A stretch of 64,000 nt of DNA, from NCBI GenBank assembly GCA_012934845.2, contig WNNJ02001899.1:1-64000 (forward strand), read 5' to 3'. Origin of the DNA: Pomphorhynchus laevis. Taxonomy: Eukaryota; Acanthocephala; Palaeacanthocephala; Echinorhynchida; Pomphorhynchidae. The translations under genes and the position numbers were made by a program. Below are positions 51,231 through 60,914 of this stretch, piece after piece. Every line of letters begins with the position of its first letter. The stretch's first letter is position 1. The notes under the pieces were generated by a model. That model ran no database searches. It was not told the DNA's origin and worked only from the letters and a program-made list of their open reading frames with translations.

Positions 51231-51660
51231 GGGGATCCTCCCCATGCAATCGACTTTGCAGTCACTCACCCCAACAGACGGCATACCGTCGCTCAGCTGC
51301 TAACGCACAGCTCGCCGCCGCTACATCGTACGCGGCTAATGTTAAAGACCGGAAGTACAAAAGCAGGGTCGAAACAGCGGGGTATATATTCTCAGCCGCT
51401 GTAGTGGAGTCGTTTGGGGGATGGAATGAAGAGGGAAACTGGGTCATTAAACGGGTTGCTAATAACATGAGCCGGACAAACGGAGTCAGATACGCCGTGA
51501 CGATCTCGCATTTATACCAGCGCATCTCTATTGCAATAATGAGAGGCAACGCCAAAGCAATGCTAGCGTCACTTGACCAGATCCCAATATCGACATTTGA
51601 TGGTGGACACCAGGAAACATGTGAACCCGGGAAACGCCTCTTCGAGCCGAACTCGTGATG
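51231..51660 (+). pseudogene. REL-2 copy b endonuclease / C-terminal part
   Basis: A shifted-frame stretch: HAIDFAVTHPNRR (the D-F-x-V strand), ATSYAANVKDRKYKSRVETA, FSAAVVESFGGWNEEGNW and YQRISIAIMRGNAKAMLASL at the end. It parallels KYRKYVN...FTPIAIETIK...QRLSAAIQRGNAAS of copy a. Confidence 0.7.
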
Positions 51661-51845
51661 TGATGGGACTACCGGTTTGCAAAGATAACAACAAGAACCA
51701 TACCCCAATGAATGAGTACGACGAAATAATTCCCGTGTCATGCATGACTGAGATAGTGCACCAAATTCCCGATACACTGCCAATAATCCAGGCCAGCCCG
51801 ATTTCTAACATACAAATAATGCCCTAGCAACCTATCCAAACGATC

Positions 51846-52196
51846 ATGATCATTGAACAGCCGCGTACGACAACTGCGAAGATCGATATCGACAATGTTG
51901 AGTATTTTCCTGAGCATGAACGAGAAACAATGGGATCGAAATTCGGTGGAGCAATTGAAAAGTTCTCACGATGTGGAACCACAGTGTATGCTGCGGAAAG
52001 AATTGGTGCGTGCAGTTCGCAATGGCACGAAAAGTGCTTTAGATGTAAAACTTGCAATACAACGTTGACTTTGGGTACATATAAAGATCAGGATGGAGAA
52101 ATATACTGCAAAGGTTGCTTCGCCGATAAACTTCTTCCACACGACAGAAACCGCAAACAGGCCGAGGAGGAAATGAAGGCCAGCAAGCAGCTGTAA
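51846..52196 (+). CDS. LIM-domain protein, muscle-LIM/CRP-like, probably a 3' exon (116 codons)
   Basis: A host-type sequence with one LIM domain, residues 40-91: F40-S-R-C43-x17-H61-x2-C64-x2-C67-x2-C70-x17-C88-x2-C91. The first zinc ligand, normally Cys, is Phe40 (TTC). The rest (KFGG before it, TVYAAERI, WHEKCFRC, DGEIYCKGCFA) resembles the last LIM domain of CRP/MLP proteins, which bridge actin and Z-disc partners and act in muscle. The tail NRKQAEEEMKASKQL is charged and helical. Upstream, CATTGAACAG at 51852-51861 could be a splice acceptor, so the ORF start at 51846 may not be real and earlier exons may lie beyond the REL-2 element. A processed or decaying copy is also possible, given the lost ligand. 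Confidence 0.7.
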   Translation: MIIEQPRTTTAKIDIDNVEYFPEHERETMGSKFGGAIEKFSRCGTTVYAAERIGACSSQWHEKCFRCKTCNTTLTLGTYKDQDGEIYCKGCFADKLLPHDRNRKQAEEEMKASKQL

Positions 52197-52330
52197 TTCA
52201 GTAGTTTTTGTATTTGATTTTTTTTCAAAATTGATTTTTATTTTTAAACATAAATTGTATAAAAAAAGAAGTGAAATAGGGTTGAAAATATATAATTTAT
52301 AAATTACAAAATGATTAAATAATTTATTTG
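52197..52330. other. 3' flank of LIM gene
   Basis: AT-rich, starts with a run of T after TTTGTATTTGA. No clear AATAAA; ATTAAATAATTTATT near 52313 could serve. No gene. Confidence 0.4.
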
Positions 52331-52878
52331 TAAATTTTCGCAAATGCAATTGGTCTCTTTAGGCAAAATGTCACTGAGGCAGAGGAATAAATACTGAAAT
52401 AGTGTTTTATACCAGTATTAATTTCGATTACCCTACAATATTTTTTGGAGTGTGCTTTAATTACTTTAAGTATTTTATTCATATGGACAGAAAGTGGCTT
52501 TAATGCACATTTAAACGCACTACATACGAACCTAGGTATTATTGGATTTTTATGTAATTTTGGATTCCAATATAATATAGGTATATTTTTATTATATAAT
52601 TCAACCTTTATACCCTTTTTATTAATTATAGAACAGTGACTTGTAATAATTGTTTCTAAACTCAACTTACTACGTTCATGTGTTGGATTTACATTTAAAT
52701 CATTAGAATTAACCTCTTTCATTAGTATATCATAATAAAGCTTTTTGCATATGAAGACAAAGTTATTACTAGCTTTATCAATAGTTGTTATTATATAGTT
52801 ATCCTTTAATTTAGTAAGTTCTTTATACATATCTTTATTAATTTTATCTTTTCTTTTATAATTGTTTGTTATTTTCAT
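52324..52878 (-). pseudogene. Penelope-like RT fragment
   Basis: 184 open codons: MYKELTKLKDNYIITTIDKA (T-x-D-K-A), FVFICKKLYYDILMKEV, NIPILYWNPKLHKNPIIPRF (the P-K-x-H-K-x-P block), VCSAFKCALKPLSVHMNKIL and HSKKYCRVIEINTGIKHYFS. The next expected block, YDFSTLYT, is missing here but present at 38.8 kb. Confidence 0.78.
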
Positions 52879-53400
52879 TTTATTTTTAATTTTATCAAAT
52901 ATATAATCTTTCCAAATTTTTATCTTAGATATATTCGAGCTTTCACTATTAATCAGCTTACTAAAGTAATCATTTAAGTTATTATATAACGAACTGTAAA
53001 TTTTATTTTTGTCGTTGTTGTTATTTAAATTTATTTTTATTTATTTATTTTTATTTTTGTCGTTGTTGTTAGATTATGGGTACATATATGTTCATTTATT
53101 TTATCAAAACTAAGACTTTTACAATTGCATTCTGTTTCCATTATGTTTCTAATATTATCGTTACATATTGATTTTAATTCTTTATTATAATTACAAATTT
53201 TTCGTCCTAATGGTGGTAGGAGTTTATACCTTATTTTAGGAATATATTTACTTAAATCTGTTATTATATAGTTATGCTTTAATAACTTTATTTTTTTAGA
53301 AAAACTTTATTTTTTAAATGATATTTTTTCATCAAAATATCATAATAAAGCATTTTGCATTTGAAGACAAAGTTATTACTATTATTACAGATTAGTATAA
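52330..53400 (-). mobile_element. Penelope-like element, N-terminal and RT finger part
   Basis: Minus strand. 53250-53100 carries KYIPKIRYKLLPPLGRKICN then NYNKELKSI and a CNCKSLSF-type cysteine pair, the N-terminal block of Penelope-like ORFs. 52878-52324 carries the RT fingers. The 53330-53395 piece repeats 52722-52772 (FVF-CKMLYYDILM), so the copy is internally rearranged. No motif A or GIY-YIG domain follows, so it is incomplete. Several breaks. Confidence 0.75.
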
Positions 53401-53439
53401 TCTGTAATACATATAGTATTATTACAGACGATCTCGCAA

Positions 53440-53915
53440 TCGAACATATCAAGGCTACATTTGAAATGTTAGGTCAATATTGGACTGAACTTTTTAATAA
53501 AATATTATTCGGATACGCTTTCCCACATTCATAGAATCAAAAGTTACTTTATAAAAACGTAGGTGATTTATCGGATCCATACGCTTATCGCGGTATCGCT
53601 ATCCTCAATCCTGGTTATAAATTCTTTGCATCCATGATCACACGTCATCTTTACAACTTTTCAGACAAGCTACTCCAACTTGAACAACATGGATTTCGCC
53701 GTAGTCGCTTGACTTTGTCATCACTATCTGAAGCTCGTGACACAATATTCGCCATGATTTCAACCCATCGCCACGCCTACGCCGTATTCATAGACTTTAC
53801 CAAAGCCTTTGATAACATCAATCGCAATTTGCTTCTAGAAAAACTTGAAGTCCAGTACAACATATATAGAACATTCCTCAACACAATATATCCAACCCTA
53901 TTAATCTCATGAAAG
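53440..53915 (+). mobile_element. LINE RT fragment, clade unresolved
   Basis: 53500-53912 carries AYRGIAILNPGYKFFASMI, LLQLEQHGFRRSRLTLSSL and motif A AYAVFIDFTKAFDNINRNLL. 53440-53520 in the same frame reads DDLAIEHIKATFEMLG with a stop near 53534. The style YRGIA...F.QAGFR-type is like R1/I or RTE-type RTs but too short to place. It stops before motif B. Confidence 0.65.
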
Positions 53916-53929
53916 CTCAATACAGCGAA

Positions 53930-54065
53930 TTCGGCGCTGTGCTCAAAATTGATTTCTCTTATTATTTTTCAGGTCTACGGCATTTTGTCGCTCCGTAATA
54001 ATGTATGGGCCCATTTGCGGGAACCCCCTTCATGTATAACATTGTATTGTAATAAATTATCACTA
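53930..54065 (+). repeat. REL-1 3' UTR piece
   Basis: Contains GGGCCCATTTGCGGGAACCC (54007-54026) and then TAATAAATTATCACTATTTA with a poly-A run, matching the 3' end of REL-1 copy b at 6497-6562. It is not attached to a REL-1 ORF here. Confidence 0.65.
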
Positions 54066-54190
54066 TTTAAAAAAATTATTACTGGTGTAGGCGTGTGCAT
54101 TGCTGGTTATTACTGAATATTGCTGAATATCGCTAGTTATTACTGGTCATTGCTGTAATTACTGATTTTATGGTGGAGGCGTGTGCATTG
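54066..54190. repeat. Short imperfect tandem repeats
   Basis: TTATTACTGGT/TTATTACTGAA units repeat several times, and GGCGTGTGCATTGC occurs at both ends (about 54085 and 54178). Non-coding. Confidence 0.6.
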
Positions 54191-54845
54191 CAAACTCTAT
54201 GTACGGGGTTCAAACCTCGAACATTCACTCTCTATTGAACCTGTTTTACAAACTGTACCGGATTTAGTCACATTCATGAATCCTGCAACGACTAGGAACA
54301 CAAATGCAAGAGCGGACATGTGTTTAATAATCTTAATGGAAACTTTACGGAGTGGTCGTTCGTCGACATATGTGTATATAATAGCTTAGAGTCGTCGAAA
54401 TCTGAGATCCGAATCCAGCCCTTTTAATTCCCACGAAAGCCGGAAAAGACAGAAATATGCGGAACGAATAGATATAATTGAATGGGGTAAATTTTATCCT
54501 GGCGTGTTATCCACAACAGGAGCAATCTCGCTGACTGCTGATCAATTACTAAAAACAATGGTACAAAGTATGGCGACCACATCTTATAGAGGTTACACGG
54601 ATTACATTTATCATTTAAGACAGGTGATATCTACACAAATGGCAAAGACAGCGTCAATGGCTTTACGATTACGTCCTGTCATGGCTCAACGCAATGAAAG
54701 ATCTTAGGACTTGAAAAGGAACGACTAAATATCTCCATATAGATAACATTTTTAGCTATCCTGTTGCGCGGTATGAATCGTTTTACGGTTACTATGTGTA
54801 TATGGCCTTATTTGAATGTTCTGAATAAATTATTATTAATAAATT
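54183..54845 (+). mobile_element. REL-1 LINE copy d, endonuclease and 3' end
   Basis: 54183-54389: EHSLSIEPVLQTVPDLVTF, then ATTRNTNARADMCLIILMET (catalytic Asp as in REL-1) and a stop. Then in shifted frames NPFNSHESRKRQKYAERID and 54504-54707 (LSTTGAISLTADQLLKTMVQ, the C-terminal block). A 3' UTR follows to about 54845. Broken in several places. Confidence 0.7.
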
Positions 54846-54965
54846 ATTATTGTTATTACTGGTAAAAATGGAGAATTATTCGAGGAATCACATTACCTGC
54901 AAGCGCGGTTAGCAAAGCACGTAACTAAAAGGCATCCGGAAGAACGGAAAAAAGAATATTGTCGA

Positions 54966-55454
54966 TTGTTAAGTCGAGGAAAAGTTCAAGCAAGCACTTT
55001 TATATTGGAGGAGAAGTCAACCTCAGGTGTTCTTAAACCGGATGATGTTGTTATGGGAAGGACGGTAAAAGATCTTATGCAGGACCTTCATCCAGCGGCA
55101 AAGGTTCCCGACGAGAATTTTCTTCTTTCGCAACCACTCCCAAATGCGCGTCATCGCCACCCTGTTAAATTTACCACATTAGACGAAGAGGACATTCTCC
55201 GATCATTTAAAAGAACCAAAGGAGGAGCAGGCCCATCAGGGTTAGACGCAGCTATGTGGGGTCGACTGTTATTCGGCTTCGGGTCACATTCTCGCTCGCC
55301 GGCTAGGTCAATAGCCGCCATTGCTACTCGGTTAGCAACCGAAAGTATTCATATCGATATACTAGAAGCATTCACAGCAAGTCGCCTAATCGCTTTTAAG
55401 AAAAAGATGGAAGTGTCAGGCCAATTGGAGTATGTGATGTGGTACGGCGTATAA
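54966..55454 (+). pseudogene. REL-1 copy e linker / RT start
   Basis: 162 codons: GVLKPDDVVMGRTVKDLMQD, then HPVKFTTLDEEDILRSFKRT, KGGAGPSGLDAAMWGRLLFG (matches GPSALDAAAWYNMLQ of copy c) and FTASRLIAFKKK (fingers). A frame change at about 55435 separates it from the next fragment. Confidence 0.75.
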
Positions 55455-55927
55455 TAGCCAATACGATTTTACAAAAAGCAAGAAATGATCTTCAGGAAGT
55501 GGCAGGAATTGAAGAACTATGCGCATCTCAACGTGGTGGTATTGAATTCGCAATTCACTCTTTGAGGGATACATTCGAGTTGTCACAAGACAGTTGCATA
55601 TTAGCAATTGACGATAAGAATGCATTTAACGCGGTCAATCGTGGAGCAGCACTACATAACATGTCTTTTATTGCTCCCTCGTTGGCTACTGTGCTTTGGC
55701 ATCTATACGCATTTCCAACTCAACTCGTATTGGGTGGAGTTAGTATCTACAGCACGGAGGGTTTTACACAAGGTGATCCCTTTGCGATGGCTGCATTTGC
55801 AATGACTTCATTGCCTCTCATTTCGACTATTCAGAACGCAGTTCCTGACGTAACACAGAGAGGTTTGCAGACGATGCAAATTTTGTTGGCCGACTCCAAG
55901 ATTTACATACAGTATGTAATATTTTAA
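55439..55927 (+). pseudogene. REL-1 copy e reverse transcriptase motifs A-C
   Basis: 162 codons: ASQRGGIEFAIHSLRDTF, CILAIDDKNAFNAVNRGAAL (motif A with Asp), GFTQGDPFAMAAFAMTSLPL (motif B) and LLADSKIYIQYVIF at motif C. The second catalytic Asp of motif C is Ser, so the RT cannot be active. Confidence 0.75.
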
Positions 55928-56265
55928 TGAGGTCGGCCCAAAATATGGATACAATGTAAACGCGTCGAAGACGCAATTATTTTCACGTATCCTACTAAGT
56001 TCTATGGACTTCCCGTCGGATTAGATCCATTTCTCAATCGAAGGCATTACGATCTTAGGAGTTTCCATCGGAACGGACACTTACATATCGTCAGCCATAA
56101 AGAGGGCATCAGAAAAATGGTCTGAGATATGTCACAGATTGGCAACTATTGCGGATTATGATCCTCAGGCAGCTTATACTAATTTGACAAAATCAATTCA
56201 ATTTAAATGGTCGCACTTCACGAGAACAGTTGATTGCATGCCATCAGACCTGGAGCCTCTCTAAA

Positions 56266-56350
56266 GTATCAAGTATCAATCGCTTGATAAGTATCAATCG
56301 CTTGATTGATACTTATCCAAGTATCAATCGCTTGATTCCCTCAATAACGA
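56266..56350. repeat. Palindromic short repeats interrupting REL-1 copy e
   Basis: AAGTATCAATCGCTTGATA-type units repeat four times. AAGTATCAATCGCTTGAT is followed by its own inversion (TGATACTT), so hairpins can form. They lie exactly between two thumb-region blocks of the REL-1 ORF. Confidence 0.7.
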
Positions 56351-56382
56351 ATCAAGTATTGAACGAAGAGTAGATCAGAGTA

Positions 56383-57407
56383 GTGACATCCCTTCTTGGT
56401 TTGGGAGGAGTGGGAATTATAGACCCATCACTCTCTGCTAATAGGGCATACATCTCTTCTAGGACCCTCAGTGATACATACAAGTCTGGCCTAATTGGAG
56501 TAGATTTACGGGAATTTCAGGCAAGGATATTAAAAGGACTTGCGAATCAACGTTGGGATATGATGAGTAATCGCTTGCGTCAAACATCATTTCAGAGTGA
56601 CAAAAATGTTTCCCAGGTAATATCACATGCATAAAGAGGAGGAGCATATGCATGGCTAAGTTCATTGCCCCTCGTCAACCAACAGTTTCGATTAACTGCA
56701 ACCTAGTTCAGAGATGGGCTTTGCACACGATATAAATGGACTCCAGATCGGTTGAATGGAATCAATTGTATATGTGGATCCTCCCAAAACCTGACCCATG
56801 CCTTGGCATGTAAACGTGGAGGTTTACCATCGATTCGCCACGATGCAATCAGAAACATTATGGCAAAGGAGCTTACTCGTCTGTTCGGGTGTTGGGATAG
56901 AGCCTACATTATCGCCCGTCCAAGCCGTAATGGAGTTCGAAGCTTCAACTACCACTCGGGACGACAACGCCCGTCTGGACATAGTGTGCTCTAGTCTCGA
57001 GTGCAGTCGATTTGAGCATACGTTTTTTGACGTAAATATATTTATTTTCAATACTTGCTCAATCGACTGTCAGTAAGAGTACCGATTCCGCCTTTGAGTA
57101 CAATGAGAAAAGGAAAAGAGCCAAATACAGCGAACGAGTGGAGATAGTCGAAAGTGCAAAGTTTGTACTCCTAGTGTTTTCGACATCCGGGGGCTTTGGT
57201 ATAGACGCACTTCTTGTTCTGAAAAGATTGACCTCACGAATCGCAGAAAACTCCGGCAGTTCGGAGTGCAAATATGCGGAATCTCTCTCACTGCTGAAGA
57301 AAAGAATTTCGTTTGAACTGTTTCGGGTCGCCTCTGCGTGTCTACGTTCAACAAGGGGAAAGCCAATCATGTACTTAAATCAGCAATGTCAATTATTTCA
57401 CATATGA
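56383..57407 (+). pseudogene. REL-1 copy e thumb, zinc cluster and endonuclease
   Basis: 56383-56634: LLGLGGVGIIDPSLSANRAY. 56752-56860: CICGSSQNLTHALACKRGG then SIRHDAIRNIMAKE (zinc cluster and RHN-type block, Asn to Asp). 56870-57076 in another frame: TTTRDDNARLDIVCSSLE and EHTFFDVNIF (endonuclease aspartates present). 57085-57407: NEKRKRAKYSERVEIVE and the C-terminus to a stop. Frame changes between the pieces. Confidence 0.75.
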
Positions 57408-57510
57408 CCGCGTAAAACTGTTATTATTAAAAAGTAAAATTATAATCCAATGTAACCCTTTTCAGGGTATCCTGCGAAATGTAATTTTGTAATAAATTAT
57501 TTTCTTTAAA

Positions 57511-57940
57511 AAAAGGTAAGTTTCTTGATTATTAATACATACAAAAAAGTTGTGTTCAGCATAATTACAATTTTAAGTTTCTTGGTTATTAATACTTACA
57601 ATAATAACATACAAGGCAAATCTATAAGTATCGATCAACTGATTACAATAATATCCACAATCGTCGATACCCAGTTGTTGCAAGAGATGATTGTACACTT
57701 ATCTGGAGTCAGAAAAGATACTCTCAGACTAATTACAAACGACAACTTACGAACCACGACCACCTACGAACCACGACCACTTACGAAGAGTTTAGTTGGA
57801 CCACCTACGAAGAGTTTAGTTTAGAACCCACCTATCAAGTAGGTGGGTTATTCAAACCCGCCTACTGGGGTTTTAAGGAATTCTTTGAGAGATAATATAT
57901 ATACAATAACGTCAAAAATCTCGCACTTTTGCGCCTGCAA
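57511..57940. other. Unassigned stretch with short repeats
   Basis: Open frame 57525-57824 has no recognised motif. TACGAACCACGACCACCTACGAACC-type repeats lie at 57750-57815. A hairpin AACCCACCTA (57825-57834) with TAGGTGGGTT (57840-57849) has a 5-base loop. It may include the 5' UTR of LINE E. Confidence 0.45.
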
Positions 57941-58049
57941 TGGATAACATGCCGTCTGTAGGAACTGCGTATGTGTCAGAGAAGGTAGACTTTGCCATGA
58001 TTGCTTACCAGACCAACGTTGTTCTAACTGTAAACAATCAAGTGTAATA

Positions 58050-58458
58050 ATGGTCGCTGACAATAAGGACTTCTCTGAGATGGTGGTAATAGATGATTTA
58101 AATCACAATGGTAATAGAAAGCTTGTAACGAATGATTTTCATACTATGCTTCCACAAGTAATTCCTACGCGTATACATGATACGAGTGATTTTGTAACAT
58201 TGGATATGGAATGCACTTACTATGGGTGTGGTCTACGCACATACGTCAGAGCTCCTCGTTCAGTTTCACGTAGCTTATTTTTACAAGAATTCTTTTGTGG
58301 TCAGTGCACGGCGCAGAAATTCTGGTCTTAAGAAAGAAATTGATGAATTGCAATCTCGTATTGATGATTCCTCGTTAACTAATTTAGGTGTGCAGAATTG
58401 CAAATGTGCTTCAAAGAATAATTCTCGCTCATTTGTAGTATTGTACGCAGAGCGGTAA
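58050..58458 (+). pseudogene. LINE E ORF1 PHD-like remnant
   Basis: 58050-58331: MECTYYGCGLRTYVRAPRSV ... LFLQEFFCGQCTAQ, the C-x4-C...C-x2-C PHD-like pattern of LINE A/B ORF1. A frame change at about 58320 leads to GLKKEIDELQSRIDDSSL, a coiled-coil-like helix matching NLNKTINDLRSL in LINE A. Confidence 0.65.
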
Positions 58459-58644
58459 TTAGATCAGTATTGGCAACAGCTACGCTCTCGAAACACACCG
58501 TCTTTAAAGTTAATCCATGAATGTGATCGTCAAGCGCGCCGAGCTTCAACAGTAATTATCAGGGGTCTTCCATTAGTTTCTAACGAAGATGCCAATATAA
58601 AAACATTGTTTGCTTTTATATAGATAAAACTTTAGTCAATATAG

Positions 58645-58929
58645 ATGAAAATTTTAAAATCTGTTCTACACGATTACCAGGGTCTTCAAACACTACGTAA
58701 CGTAGGGATTTCTGAGTGGTTACTCACTTTTGATATTTTGCTTCTTCTGGAGACATTTTGCTCTTCTATATCCCTGAAAGGATTTTACTTATTTGACATT
58801 CCAGCTACTTTTAGAAACAGAGGTCGTTCAACGGGTGGGTTGATTCTAGCGGTTAACAAGTCTTTCGCAAATGTAAATGTCGCTATTCGGACAATGATAT
58901 TCTTCTTGATACCCTTCACTTGTATATAG
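58645..58929 (+). pseudogene. LINE E endonuclease remnant
   Basis: 94 codons: LLTFDILLLLETFCSS (the L-x-E-T block of APE endonucleases), KGFYLFDIPATFRNRGRSTG and GGLILAVNKSFANVNVAI. The GDFN block corresponds to IIAGEFMQSTI near 59020-59050, in another frame and degenerate. Inactive. Confidence 0.6.
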
Positions 58930-59111
58930 TGGGATGTTATTTTAACCCTTCCTATCCAGCGACATACATAATTGATGAAATATATGCTCTCCCCACTACT
59001 ATAAATTCACACCGTCCACTAATTATTGCAGGGGAATTTATGCAAAGTACCATTCATCAGGAACACCTAATCAACTTGTAAAGTACTTCGTTTCATTCAA
59101 TTTAATTTTAC

Positions 59112-60180
59112 ATGTACCAGCAGAAGGTTGGTCATACGAAACTACAAACAGCAGAAGTTGCAACGATTTTGTCTTTGCTAATGTCAGGTTTACATAATAC
59201 ATCTCTTGAGTTTTCCAACGAATGGGCGTTGAGGCGTAAGCATAAACTCGTTATTACCTGCGTAATAGATGGAGTATTTTTAGAGAATTTTCAGAATCTG
59301 GACAGCTCGTCGCCTAGTAGAATTGTGCAGGAAGAGCGCTTGGATCTCGATAGCATTCAAAGTGCCCGAATGTTACAGGAGATCGGTGATTTCGATTTAA
59401 GTTTCGACGTTTTGCAGAATTCGCTCTGAAATGCATGCGTCTGCCCGGTTTCGAGTGCAAAAATTTTGCCAGTGATCAAACAATTATATTCGCTGAAGAA
59501 TCTTCGTAAGATCTTACAAATTTTATATAGACATACTCGGTTTGAAACGTCAGTGAATGATACATATGTTCAATTACGCCGTCATTTCTGTGCATCGTGG
59601 AGGGACTAGAAAAATGATTGTGCGGTTAGAAGAGAAAATATCTAATTGAGCAAGGCGGAGAGTGCTCCATGGCTTTTGAGACCACGATCTTGCAAGCTCG
59701 CATCCAGAATTCCTGTTGGTGATAGGTGTATTTACTTTAATATATTTACAGATGACAACGTTCATTTTGCAGATTTGGAATGGACGGAGGAAGTTTGTGA
59801 TAAATTTAACTCGGACCCTCTAAACCGTCCCTTTAGCGCACTCACTGTGTTGAGTGAGTGCTTCTGGATTCCGTCTAAAGCATTCAAGGCAAGACACACT
59901 TACTGTGTTAAGATCAAAAGTCGTGGAGGTGTTCGATATTAATTGCTCGCTGAATTCCGATTTCGTGGATTTCTCGGAAGCTTTTGATACAAAACCTTTT
60001 GAACAACCTAAATTCAATATTAAAGGTGGAATGTTACATTTGATGGAAAGGATTTTACAACAAAAATTATTAAGAATATTTGACGGTATAAATTACTCTG
60101 AAACATTCAAGGCTAATCGAGGCGTGCTTTAAGGTGATCCGCTCAGTCTGATATTATTCTCTATATCTTATGGACCTTCC
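59112..60180 (+). pseudogene. LINE E linker and reverse transcriptase remnant
   Basis: 59112-59429: endonuclease end and linker (HKLVITCVIDGVFLENFQNL). 59646-59942: RPRSCKLASRIPVGDRCIYF and TEEVCDKFNSDPLNRPFSAL (linker). 59920-60180: FVDFSEAFDTKPFEQP (motif A-like) and RGVL-stop-GDPLSLILF (motif B, Q replaced by a stop). No motif C found. Confidence 0.55.
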
Positions 60181-60420
60181 TAAGTTCCTACTCCGAGTCT
60201 CACCAAATATTACTGTCATGATGTTTAATTTACATCTCCAAGTATGAAAAATTCGAAGACGAGTAATAAGTATGGCCCTAAGGCTGGAAAGTTTGGAGAC
60301 TCCTGGTTTAGACATACGTTCTCTTATAAGCATTCAAGCACATCGTGATGTATTACGTTGTAATCCATATAGCACAAGCCAATCAAGAATATGATTGATT
60401 GCATGCTCATCATTATTTTG

Positions 60421-60683
60421 CTTCTTTTATGATTCGAACTAGCGTTATTTTATTAAAATATGCTTAACACAATCGACTATTCATCTAGTCACTCAATAAT
60501 TTCCTGGTTATATAAAACTTGTTATTGTTCTACAAAAACATTTATACGGATACTTTAACGGATGCTTCTATAGATTTGTAGTTTCACATAAAATCTGCTC
60601 AGTCAAACCGCCAGTCAAACGTGAGTTCAAATCATGAAATAAGCAAAATTATTTATACGAGAAAATGCGGTACTCGACACACT
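60421..60683. other. Unassigned AT-rich stretch
   Basis: No gene or repeat recognised between the LINE E remnant and the tail of LINE C copy 4. Confidence 0.5.
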
Positions 60684-60914
60684 AATAATAATGATTTTCT
60701 TAACAAAAATAATACATAGGTTAAATATTATTAAAACAAAAATAGAAAATAAAAGCCGTCAGAAATCAGAAATCATCGTCTTCCGGAAAAACTTGTCCAC
60801 TTCTTCCATCATCTTCATGGCCTCAGGTCCAGTGGGATATGAGCCCCACAGCCAATTAAACACGCCGGCCTTCGACTGGACCACGTGGGGTCTTTACCCC
60901 CCCCCCCGAAGAGT

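Larger units (their letters stand above)
48560..51835 (+). mobile_element. REL-2 LINE copy b, nearly full length
   Basis: The best REL-2 copy, plus strand, higher G+C than its surroundings. Order: zinc finger (48716-48790), linker, RT (49519-50250), thumb, zinc cluster (about 51018-51120), restriction-like endonuclease (about 51170-51290) and C-terminus (51300-51650). Around four frame breaks (in 49040-49140, near 49300, near 50100 and near 51230). Less decayed than copy a. It ends shortly before the LIM gene. Confidence 0.85.
54850..57510 (+). mobile_element. REL-1 LINE copy e, lacking N-terminus
   Basis: The second most complete REL-1: linker and RT start (54966-55454), RT motifs A-B (55439-55927), thumb (56000-56265), an interruption by small palindromic repeats (56266-56350), thumb remnant (56383-56634), zinc cluster (56752-56860), endonuclease (56870-57120) and C-terminus (to about 57405), then a 3' UTR with poly-A near 57505. 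RT motif C reads LADSKIY in place of ADD. About six breaks. Confidence 0.8.
57940..60420 (+). mobile_element. LINE E (CR1-like), degraded
   Basis: A plus-strand LINE: ORF1 with a PHD-like finger (58200-58340) and helical segment (58329-58440), RNA-binding-type block RASTVIIRGLPLVSNED (58547-58600), APE endonuclease (58700-59050), RT pieces (59112-60180) and a C-terminal remnant to about 60420. ORF1 layout matches LINEs A, B and F. Many breaks. Motif C of the RT was not found. Confidence 0.65.

Noticed and set aside
57825-57849. Bacterial-type terminator
   Set aside because: A hairpin exists, but there is no following T-run and the genome is eukaryotic.
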